Source: Tethya wilhelma
Taxonomy: Eukaryota > Porifera > Demospongiae > Tethyida > Tethyidae
Reading direction: 5' to 3'
Length of the DNA: 64,000 nt
NCBI GenBank assembly: GCA_964030475.1
Contig: CAXIPT010000011.1
Span: forward strand, 2,445,938 to 2,509,937
Positions 10,076-19,324 of the stretch are shown piece after piece. The notes beneath the pieces are model-generated. The model was not told the origin of the DNA and searched no databases. It saw nothing but the letters and a program-made list of their open reading frames with translations. Each line of letters starts with the position of its first letter. Position 1 is the stretch's first letter. The position numbers and the translations under genes were made by a program.

Positions 10076-11058
10076 TACGTACGGTAGTACGTATAGTAGG
10101 AATGGGCCAACCGTCCCATAGACACCATACAAAATGTTGGCTATGATAAAAATCTAGTCAAACAAAATTAAACCTTTGAAGGTGCTCAGAGGCTCTTACT
10201 GACAGATTACCAATTGCATGCAAGGCCTAAAGCTCACAAAAACTTTCCTCAGCACTAGTAGTGAGCGCTAGTGGGAAGCCACCATAGTGCCGTTTTTGTT
10301 CTGTTAACGTACTTACTTACGTACGTACTTTCTGACTGACTTACTTGAAAAGGATTTCCAGAGAACCAAAATGTGTTGAGCCAACTTTGACAGCACAAAG
10401 TAAGTTCTTTTCATGGGTACTACATTCCTTGATACTCGTTTCAATCTCAAATAGGCCTAAACAGAAACTAGAAAGCTTTGAAGCTTAGTGTATAAATTCA
10501 TGTACTACAATGCAGCCATCTTGTAGGTAGAGTTCAAAGGTCATCTATACACGTGGCATTATTATGCGCATGCGCATTAGCCTTTTCCAGCATCAGCATT
10601 GTAGCTGCTATTCAAGCTTTTTGTAGGGACTAACCAGTCTCTGATAGTCTCCACACTGTAGTGTTGAAAAAAATGAATGAACAAGTAGTAAAAATTTCAA
10701 AAAAATAAGTAGTGTAGGAATGGGCAGTGCATTGGAACAAGGCATGTCTCAATTTCGGCACATGACTACTTCATTTTTTATGCCCAACTCTTGGCTGGCA
10801 GACCAGTTTAAGTAGCCTGTTTTATAATGGTTTACTCCACTGCTTATAGCCAACTGAACCAATAGCCAACTGATTAGATTGAACCAATGCAACAATAAGC
10901 TACAGATCTTTGTTGCATTTATGACACTGAGGATTTGTATTAGGGAACAAGAATAAACCAAAAATGAAGTAGTCATGTGCCGAAATTGAGACATGCCTTG
11001 TTCCAATGTGCACTGCCCATTCCTACACTACTTATATTTTTGAAATTTTTACTACTTG
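10076..11058 (+). mobile_element. Family X short (non-autonomous) element
   Basis: It starts with the stem-loop TACGTACGGTAGTACGTA (10076-10093), then TAGTAGGAATGGGCCAACCG. About 430 bp later comes the promoter-like module (AAAGGTC near 10537, CACGTG near 10551, TGCGCATGCGCA at 10565-10576). It ends in the 10682-11058 hairpin, whose arms start CAAGTAGTAAAAATTTC. The unit is almost the same as 55537-56448 and 52373-53269. No protein is encoded. Confidence 0.7.
10682..11058. mobile_element. Hairpin element, family A
   Basis: The arms read CAAGTAGTAAAAATTTC, then GTAGTGTAGGAATGGGCAGTG, then TTTCGGCACATGACTACTTC, and return as the reverse complement after about 180 bp. Other copies are at 52983-53269, 56137-56448 and, partly, 28380-28487 and 28646-29064. 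In every full-length case it sits at the same end of a family X unit, so it may be that family's terminal structure and not an independent MITE. Confidence 0.7.
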
Positions 11059-11930
11059 TATAGTTGATTGATGTTTATTATGCAGCTCTGGCTGTATACT
11101 TACTTCGAAAAGGACAAACTAATGTTTTAAAGTACTTATCTATTACCTGTATGACAGCTAATCCTAGCGTGGACATGGCTGATCCAGGAAAAATTTGCTC
11201 AAAAATTGGAGGGTTCAAAGTTCAATAGAGTTCTGAGCATCTTTGGCTTTCTTTCTCTCTGGCTTTGAGAAGCATCCAAACTAAACTCATAAATATATAG
11301 ACTAACTATTTCTCTACTACCACAGGTAGCGCTAAGCTTCTAATCCTAGAGACTACCGAGAAAACGAGCTAAAGAAAATTATAGTCACGATCGCGGTGAT
11401 CGTGACCTTTTGCACTTTTCGACCTCGTTCAGCACCACCTACTTATCAGTTCCAACTTTAACTTGATATTTTACTAGTGTGATACCTTACCTAGATGCAG
11501 AGCAAGTTTAAAGTTCAATGCTAATTCGCTTAGCTTCAGAGATTGTGCTAACGTTGCGATGACGTCTTTAGACGTCAATCATATTTCAAATGCAATAATT
11601 AAATGACGTCTATAGCTGTCATTTGCAATTAAAGGGTTAATCTTTTTGACTAAATATCGACTTAGAAAAATTTCTGTGCTTAAAAAATACACTTTTGCCA
11701 ACGTTTTTTAAAGCAAAAGAAACACTTGTGAATAGTTACTTTTTTCAACACTTTGAGGTGAAAAACATTGTGATAAAGTTTTGTCACACTACAGATAAAT
11801 AACTTAGTCTTTTTGACTGAATATCGACTTAGAAAATATTCTGTGATTAAAAAATACACTTTTGCCAAAAAACGTTTGACAACGTTTTTTAAAACAAAAT
11901 AAACACTTTTGTGAATGGGATTCACTATGT

Positions 11931-12168
11931 TCACGTTGATCAATGTTGATGACGTCATATTGGATGAGGTCAAAGGTTGAGTGTACCTACGATATATGGA
12001 CGTGAAAAGAAGGTTGTAAAAAATTTTAAATTTTTAACCAATTTATATTAACTGCTATAATAATTTTATAATCCAATCTGTGTTTATTATGTGTCAATAT
12101 AAAAAAAATGGTCAGGGCTATCATGCAATCATCTGAGATTGTTGCCTATCAGTGAGTCAGTGGCAAGA
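11931..12168. other. Short intergenic stretch
   Basis: Nothing recognisable. It lies between the end of the repeat array and the 3' end of the minus-strand OTU gene, and holds no clear poly(A) signal in that direction. Confidence 0.4.
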
Positions 12169-14003
12169 CTAGATTAGGTTTTGGTATTGAACTGAGCTTT
12201 GTAGTGGTGGAGGACAAGTTGGTCGAAGGCCATCAGCCATTACTACTGCATCATAGTGGCAGCAATCTCTGTGACAGATCTCAATATGGCTAGTGGTTGT
12301 CTTGTTCCGTGGAAGTTGTTGACAGATGAAGTATTCTGTGGGTTGAATTACTGTTGAGAATGGTCGGTAACTTTCCCAGTAGTATTCCAAAGTTCCACTT
12401 TTTTGTGTACATACATAGACTGGAATCTGAAAATAGGATGCAGCTACTAGGAGTTCAAGATCTGTGGCCCAGACAGTTTCAAACTTCATATGAGATGTAT
12501 GTTCTTCAAGTGTGTTTTGTATACAATACTTTGAAAAAGTGTTCCGATTCGCAGTGATAGAGTTCTGAAGAAACAATTTCCATCCCCAAAAATAGGATGA
12601 ATTTGTCGGTTGTAGCTATGTAAGAAACTATTTGCATTAGTGAAGGTCTGAATACGTTTCGGACTTGGCTTGTTTGATGGTAGCTCATCACAAAAGTTTG
12701 CACCAGGTAGTTTCACGAAATTTGAATTAGGTTGATTTATAGTCTAAAATCAGTAAAAATAATAAACATACATGTAGAGTGAATGGCGATAATATTAATA
12801 TAGTTGTACCTTAAGTATTTCATCCTTAGGCATTCGCTGTTTGTCATTCTTGTGTTCCAATGATGGTGGTACTCCTGTATTAATTTTGGCAGTTTCATTT
12901 TATTATGCATGCAAATTTTTTAGTAATTCATGCATGTAAAATTAATACGGCTATAAAAATAATGGTTATATACCTAACTTGGTGGAGTGATTATGTAGAT
13001 TCTTTATTAGCCTTTTAACATCAGATTCTGCAAGTTTTGTTGACACTGGATTAGAGACACTGCTAGAGTGCAACTGTTTCGTTTGATACAGCATTGTTTC
13101 TTTTTTCCAGGGCCCCCATATTTGGGTTTATCCAAACACATTTGACATATTCTACAGTCCTCAGCGGTACAGCCAGGACAGGTTCCACACCGTGCTTTTC
13201 TCTTACCTGTATAATAGTTGCATGATTGTGCTCAAAATAAATTATTCAATGTAAAATGTTAGGTAAAAATGACTCTACCTAAAATGCTGTTATGATGTGA
13301 GCTTTGTGTAGGAATAGCTGATGTCCTGTAGTGGGAAATAATCATATAGAACTTTTTGAAATATGTATTATTATAATTATATAGGTCTGCATGTAAATCA
13401 TCTTACGGATCATCCGTAGAACACTTTTCTTGAAATTTATGAATAGGAGAGATTTCACTAGAAGATACAGAGTTCTTCTGTGGTACACTAGTTGCGTTAG
13501 GAATTATATCAGAACTATTTGACATTGTTGAGTTTTCTTTGATAGCCAAGATCTTTCTGGCTGCCTATTATAGGAGTTTGTACATGACATTGTATATAAT
13601 TGACACAGCTGTGCATAACTGCTGGGAAAGAAATGTACAAAATAAAAATTGTTTACCTTTCGAAGTGCATTTGCCTTCTTTCCTACACGATTTTGATATG
13701 TAGAATTTAGTCGTTTTCTTCCTCGTTTCTTGTACAAGGGGAGTGATAGAATCTGAGATTTTTATTCCGGACAGCATTTGCCTTTTTCACTCGTTCTTGT
13801 ACAGCTGGGAGAATCACTAGGCCTTCATTTTCAGGTAAATTACTTCTTAACTCATTCATGACACTCAGTAGCTGGCTGTTAAGTTTTCGTAGAAGCTGTG
13901 TGTCAGTGCACGTATAAGTCAAACTTTCAATGCTCTTTAGATTCACTCTCGCCTTCATTGCCTCTTCCTTAACTTCTTTCTCTTTACTCTGTATAATATC
14001 ATT
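12169..14003 (-). pseudogene. OTU-protease and CXXC zinc-finger gene, 5'-truncated
   Basis: Minus-strand exons read in order as follows. About 14003-13658 is a basic, helical stretch with ARVNLKSIESL and RVKKANAVRNKNLRF. 13564-13407 is Ser-rich and 13325-13279 is short. 13206-12974 holds a CXXC-type zinc finger: RCGTCPGCTAEDCRICQMCL, then DKPKYGGPGKKKQC. 12874-12810 follows. 12743-12169 is an OTU cysteine-protease domain with GDGNCFFR (catalytic Cys), TVWATDLELLVAA and CHYDAVV (catalytic His). Splice sites (CAG before, GT after) fit each exon. CXXC fingers bind CpG DNA; OTU domains remove ubiquitin. There are frameshifts in the first exon, after the CXXC knuckles and just after FFRTLS, so the copy is probably dead. 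The 5' part is cut by the element at 14004. CXXC plus OTU is unusual for a host gene and may be transposon-borne. Confidence 0.65.
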
Positions 14004-14455
14004 CCCAGTACGGTAGTACTGGGTACACAGGAATGGCACAGATGGCCCATTAGCGCAATACAAATATTCACGCAAATAACTCTTCCAAAACTGAGCGCTT
14101 AGCACTAAAAGGCTTCTTAAGCTACTATTTAGCTCTTTCTCTTTCTAATGAGCTCAAAAACATGGCCTAAAACCATCGCTAAAGTAACAAACACAAACAT
14201 GCCAAACCTCCAATTTTCTCCATCTTCTTCTTCTTATTCTTCTATGTTGGCAGGACTTTTCTCAGTGACCGCTCACTTTCAGAAGCTGATCCATGAACTA
14301 ATAAACTTGGTTTCTTTGTCTTCACGTGCTTTTGGCATCGTTTTTTTGTGTTTCTCCTTGAGTGGCAAGATACAAGGCCTAAAGCGCCCTCTCCATATGG
14401 TCGCCATTAATTTCTAAACTCGTTCATTATTCATTAGCTAGCTAGCCGGCCCGCG

Positions 14456-14470
14456 CGCGGGCCGGCCCGG
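14456..14470. other. GC-rich palindrome
   Basis: GCCGGCCCGCGCGCGGGCCGGC at about 14447-14468 is a near-perfect palindrome and is strikingly GC-rich in an AT-rich region. It sits between the inverted repeat and the start of the gene-bearing part of the element. It could form a strong hairpin; its role is unknown. Confidence 0.5.
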
Positions 14471-15242
14471 TACATTCGTGCACGTGAATTGTACCCGTAG
14501 ACTTAGCGACCATTTCTATAGCAACACCTCTTCTCAACAAAGTTCTTTTCAACAAAGTTCTGTCTCTTGAATCTGTAGTGTTGTGTTGTCTTCGCACTTA
14601 CGCAAAGCTAAGTCAAACAATATTCAATTCAACATATTCTCTTTATTAGAAAATAGACCCTAACTAGTAGTAAAAACTGTGGACAGTTTACAGCTCTCGT
14701 TTCAAACATCTCATTATACTATATTAAAAGGTAAGTTCTCTATAGCTAATAATAAATATGATTGCACAGTATAATTATTATTATTGCCTTCCTATAACGT
14801 AGCTATAAACATCTTACAGTGCTGATAATTAATATTTACAGACCCAACTCAGGCTACTACTACTTTGTTATCCTCAATTGTGATCGTGACAACCGTGACA
14901 CTGTATTGCCACTAACTTATAAATCATCTCAACACTCAATTACATTTATCTACAATAGTGTCAGTCTAATAAGCATCCACACTACTCCATTTACAAGGTA
15001 TGGTGAGCTGTTGTACATGATAAGTATATACATGTAATGACAATTAACCACAAATGCAGGGCTAATATCATCAAGTTCTACTGTAGTATGCTCTATCTAC
15101 ATCTCATTTAATAGCAGCTAAGTTATATATCAGGGAATGCACTAGTTGCATATAATTATTATAGCGTACAAACAATAGTACTATACTGAACTATATACCA
15201 TTAGCACGTGAAGTATAGTATTTACACTTGTAAATTTGCAAG

Positions 15243-16012
15243 ATGCCTACAAAGCAACAAAAACAACGGGCTCTGCGCAAAAAGAGGTACTTAGATAATG
15301 TTGAACAAGAGAAGGAAACTAAGAAAAAAAGATATTTAAAGAATAATGATCAACATAAAGCAGACATGCGTACCTACTCGAAATCTAGTTACCTTTGTAA
15401 TGCTAGAAGAAAGCAAAGAATGTCTAACGAAAATTACAAACTAGACCCTGAAACTAAGAAAGTGTACACTAGAAATAGTTATTCAATAAATGCTGAGCCA
15501 TTTAAAGCCTCTTCTAAAGAGGCCTATGCTAAAAACCCTGAGGGGAAAAAACAAGCCTCAAGGAAAAATTACAAAAAAGACCCCAATGTCAAAAAGGCAG
15601 CCTCTAAAAAAAACTACCAAAAAAACCCTCAGGTCAAAAAAGCAGCTTCAAAGAAAAATTACTCTAAAAGTTCAGCTGCTAGAAAAATTGTGATGAAAGC
15701 CTACCACATTAGGAACAGAAAAGCTATTTGTGCACAAAAACGAGACAAATATGCCCTTTCTGAGCCTAAACGTGAAGAATGTGAAAGGCACAGGAAACAC
15801 CTGGCTGAGCTAATGTATCAGAACAAGCAAATCAGAGCTAAATTGATGAAAGCTTACAAAAGAGTTTCAAATGTTTCAAAAGTTTCAGCTAGGGCTGTTT
15901 GTGGTGTAGCAGCAAAAAAATTGTTCAGCATGCTGCTAGATTACCGTAGAGAGTACACAAATCTCCTACGTAAGTCTACCAAATCTAACAAATCCATGAA
16001 GATAGAGAAGTT
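15243..16012 (+). CDS. Lys-rich repeat protein carried by family Z element
   Basis: The ATG at 15243 (MPTKQQKQRALRKKRYLDN) opens about 257 codons before the n at 16013. Beyond that the frame only runs into TG microsatellite and is not credible. The protein is built of a repeat of about 14 residues ending KKAASKKNY with variations (KKNYQKNP, RKNYKKDP), followed by a more complex helical tail (RKHLAELMYQNKQIRAKLMK). There is no signal peptide or membrane segment. Such Lys/Tyr/Asn repeats occur in transposon-linked proteins of sponges and cnidarians, as I recall, but I cannot name the family. Strong positive charge suggests nucleic-acid binding (inference). The 3' part is lost at an assembly join. 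Confidence 0.6.
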
Positions 16013-16065
16013 NACTGTATTTATGAACCTGCACCCAATTTCTGATTTCTACTTCATGCGTTCAC

Positions 16066-16173
16066 ATATGTGTGTGTGTGTGTGTGCTTGTGTGTGTGTG
16101 TGTGTGCATGTGTGTGTGTGTGTGCCACGGTGTGTGTGTTTGTGTGTGTGTGTGTGTGTGTGCACGTGTGTGT

Positions 16174-16204
<31 letters not shown>

Positions 16205-16245
16205 CATAATGGGTGTGTGGGTGTGGGTGTGGGTGTGTGGATCTT
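16066..16245 (+). repeat. (TG)n microsatellite, imperfect
   Basis: Long TG runs with occasional C or A (TGTGCATG, TGCCACGG), ending in GGGTGTGG variants. Open frames through this run on either strand are artefacts. Confidence 0.95.
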
Positions 16246-16524
16246 AAGTGTTATGACTAAGAATATTGCAAGGGAACCATGTAGTGAACACTGATGAATA
16301 GGCCTTTCCAAAATGTGTTTGAATTTTGAGCATACTGAATATGTAGATATTAAAATCTACTAAATTAAAGTTTAACCAATTGATCTGTTTTTATTTTTTT
16401 TTAAAAAAATCATTGTATTTTGATGTTGTGTATTTCGGTTACCCTCTTGGTCTTATAATATTTACATGTACATGTCTAGACAATATATGATATCCATGAT
16501 AATCTTAATAATCTTTAATTTAGA

Positions 16525-16785
16525 CAAGTGAAAAAAACATTGGAAATGTAATGAGACATAGGAATGGCCAAATCGTAAAAAAGAAAGCAAACAAGATTTT
16601 GAGTGTGTGCACAATCATTCCTGTGTGGGCTGCATGTAGTACTCTCTTTCCATGTTGAGTCCCTCATTTTGCCCATAGGAATAATTCTTTACAGACTCAA
16701 ACAGCTATTCCATCTTGTTTGCTTTCTTTTTTACGATTTGGCCATTCCTATGTCTCATTACATTTCCAATGTTTTTTTTCACTTG
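16525..16785. mobile_element. Hairpin MITE family B, second copy
   Basis: The arms CAAGTGAAAAAAACATTGG and the inverse (CCAATGTTTTTTTTCACTTG) bracket about 260 bp. The centre differs from the other copies. It is nested within the family Z element. Confidence 0.7.
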
Positions 16786-17317
16786 TTTGTTCTCATTTTT
16801 TTCATAATTCTACATCACAGTTAAGTTCGTGTGTATATGGTAGTTACTTGTACACTATCAGCATGGATATTATAGCTTATGTTATAATCTACAATATCAG
16901 CAATGTCAGTGAAGCAGCTGCTCATCTTCTTATAATGACAACTATGCAACAAAGTAGTCTATTCACCTCCTGAATATTCGAGGCTGAAAGGTACCGGTAA
17001 CTGGCTACAGAGACTTCAGCACAACCAGAAATCTTCAGGTAAAACGGGCAGACAGCGAATATTCGGATTCCAAATAACGCACACTTGTCTAACTGGAAAG
17101 GGTCGTCATTTTGATTTCCAAAGTAGCTAATGAATTTATTAATGAGTAGAGAAATGAATGTTTTTAGGCTTGTTAGAAAGAGAAAGAGCTAAATAGTAGC
17201 TTAAGAAGCCTTTTAGTGCCACACGCTCAGTTTTTGCAGAGTTATTTGCCTGAATATTTGTATTGCGCTAATGGGGCACCCGTGCCATTCCTATGTACAC
17301 AGTACTACCGTACTGGG

Positions 17318-17690
17318 AATTAATTTGATATTACCTTCAAACCCATGTACCATATTCATTATTATCAGATTCTTTAATTTGTAGATTATTAATACTACAT
17401 TCAACTATTTAAAAAAATAATCTTAGACTAGATTTTGCAATAAGTAGGTAAGGAAAGAGTATAAACGTCTTCATACACACAGCAAGCAATTTGTTGTGTG
17501 TGTGTGTGAGTGCGAGTGTGCACATGTGCACATGTGAGCGCGTGCGAGCTCCCAACCTCTTCAGTGTTAATGTTTTTTTTCAATAATTATACAGCACTGC
17601 CCATTCTATACTTCTCATTTATTTTACTATCTGCTTATATTATATAGCTAGGTGTGCCGAGCTGTATGTGTGTATAGTATTAATCTCAAA
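17318..17690. other. AT-rich junction region with a short TG run
   Basis: No gene is seen. A (TG)n stretch lies at 17494-17525. CACTGCCCATTC at about 17595 resembles a decayed family A tip, which fits an old element border. Confidence 0.45.
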
Positions 17691-17989
17691 CCGAAAGTAA
17701 TTAGGTAAAGGTCATTAATAGACCACGTGGTATATATGCACTCATAATGCACATGCGCATTCAAGCAAAGTGCATGACAGCTGGTTGGTCTTTGCAAAAA
17801 GCTGGAGTGCTTGCAGAACTTAGCTTGAAATAAGTGCATGAACAAGTAGTAAAAAAATAACTGTGCAACACAGTGAGTATTATAGTGTGACCTTGCATGT
17901 ATCTATGTAAACAACCATTTGCTAATTGGCTGCCTAGTACTGTCACTGTGGTTACACATCAATGAGTTTCTTGGTTGGGGTTCATTCTG

Positions 17990-19105
17990 TGCTGACAATA
18001 GCAGTTGCAGCTGCTTCAAAATTGATACCATCTTTTTCTGCAGAAAACTGTTGAATCTGTCTCTTTCTTTAGCAAAACAAGCTAAATAAACCTCTAGATC
18101 TCTATTCAGCTACTTTTTTCTTTACTTCCTGGGTGATATCATATCACCCTGACCACTTTTTGACATAACAGTGGTTTTCAAAACAACTAGCATTTTTATA
18201 CAACTATTCCTAATATACGTATATATTACTGAGGTATAGATTTACCTTGAGTTCCTGAACTGTCATCAATTTCAAGACCATCTGATGTCACAAGGACATA
18301 ATCGTCACCCCACTTCCTCTGAACAGCAGAAGTTATGTAATGGACATTTGCTGTTGCTTCATTTATGTCAAAAAAGGTTTGATTTGTTGCATTAAAGTCA
18401 ATTTTTCCATTAGGTTGGCGTTTCATTGTGACACGTACAATCTTAACATTGCAGGTATTCCCAGTAGACCGTTTGGCAGCAATTGGTGGATGACTGCTAG
18501 TAGAAGGTAGAGAGATTGGCTCGTTGGAGATTCTTGGTGGCCCAAGAAGAGAAGTTGTGTTTGGTTGGGGTGGAGAACCCATTACAATCAAGTCATTGAT
18601 GATCAAAACCAACATCTTCAGTGAATAGAAACCGAGTGTTGCCAGGCTCAGGGAAAAAAGCCCTAATACCAGGAGGCTTCTCTCGAAGCCATACGGTTGA
18701 AGGATCCAGCTGAAGAAAAAACAATTATTCACATGGGAATGGTTGATGAGCTTGTCCATTTGAACAACCAAACATTATTGATACATGCACAGAAATGGAT
18801 ATGCATGCTGGAGCATTGAATCAAGTAGACTATTAAGAGGTCACATAATTATTAGTTAACTCATGATAATTAGGTTAATTTGTTCCCAGCAAGAGGTCGA
18901 ATAAAACATGGATATAATATCCATGAATAAACATATTAACATAGTACACTAATCATCATACAGCCATGCCACTTATCGAAAAGACTCTTGCAACAGATGA
19001 AGGAGTGAGTTGCTCCACAGCAATTTCAATTGCTTGCTGACCTTCATAAGACACGGCAACCACATTATCCAGAGAGAATACGGAAGATCTGCTGGTAGAT
19101 GCCAT
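17990..19105 (-). pseudogene. Family X accessory gene, copy 2
   Basis: Minus-strand exons: about 19105-18975 (MASTSRSSVFSLDNVVAVSY ... SSVAR); about 18715-18600 (LDPSTVWLREKPPG and FFPEPGNTRFLFTEDVGF); about 18590-18247 (Pro/Ser linker, then CNVKIVRVTMKRQPNGKIDF and YVLVTSDGLEIDDSSGTQ); about 18045-17990 (DGINFEAAATAIV). Introns have GT...AG edges. The third exon could form a ubiquitin-like or other small beta fold (alternating hydrophobics, WGDDYVLVTSDGLEI), but I cannot prove this. It follows the transposase in the same direction, so it may be a co-factor of transposition or a captured gene. Copy 1 is frameshifted; here the frame between the second and third exons is not fully continuous. 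Confidence 0.45.
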
Positions 19106-19324
19106 GCTCAATCTATTCTCTTCAGTGTAGCTCGAGGCGCTCAACAGCAGCTTAGACTTAGCTAGTTTTCTGAAACGGTCAATTGGCAGCCGCGCGGCAA
19201 GATCTGGTGCAAATTATGCAAGCCTGGTTTGCATTTGGTGCTCAATCAGTCAAGTTCGTTTATTTAGAGAAATTCAGACACTCTAATTATCATGCACATT
19301 TGTAATGACTCCATAACATTTTTT

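Larger units (their letters stand above)
10002..11636. mobile_element. TTAA-flanked element inserted in the repeat array
   Basis: TTAA at 9998-10001 and 11637-11640 flank short inverted ends CCCTTTA and TAAAGGG (allowing the internal AT). Outside, the array reads on: GAACTTAA joined to TCTTTTTGAC matches the unit seen elsewhere. The element is therefore a clean insertion of about 1.6 kb, piggyBac-like by its target site. It carries a further nested element at 10076-11058 and no transposase. Confidence 0.7.
9530..11930. repeat. About 200-bp tandem-like repeat array, interrupted
   Basis: A unit with AACACTTGGAACATT, TGAGGTGAAAAACATTG, ACAAAGTTTTCTCAC and AGATAAAGAACTTAGT recurs at about 9550, 9760, 9910, 11720 and 11790. 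Copies at 10002-11636 are missing because another element sits there. A related array lies at 21270-22060 and 23142-23310. No function is apparent. Confidence 0.65.
14004..17317. mobile_element. Family Z element with long inverted repeats, copy 1
   Basis: The left end is CCCAGTACGGTAGTACTGGG at 14004-14023. The right end is its inverse at 17300-17317 (CAGTACTACCGTACTGGG). The repeats continue inward for at least 200 bp (the TAGCGCAATACAAATATTC region on both sides) and in weaker form to about 400 bp. Inside lie the Lys-rich gene at 15243, a TG microsatellite, an n at 16013 and a nested hairpin MITE. It truncates the OTU/CXXC gene. No target duplication is clear: left flank GTATAATATCA, right flank TTAATTTGATATT. 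Confidence 0.65.

Noticed and set aside
16054..16311. Open frames on both strands through the TG/CA run
   Set aside because: They encode only Val/Cys or His/Thr alternations produced by the microsatellite.
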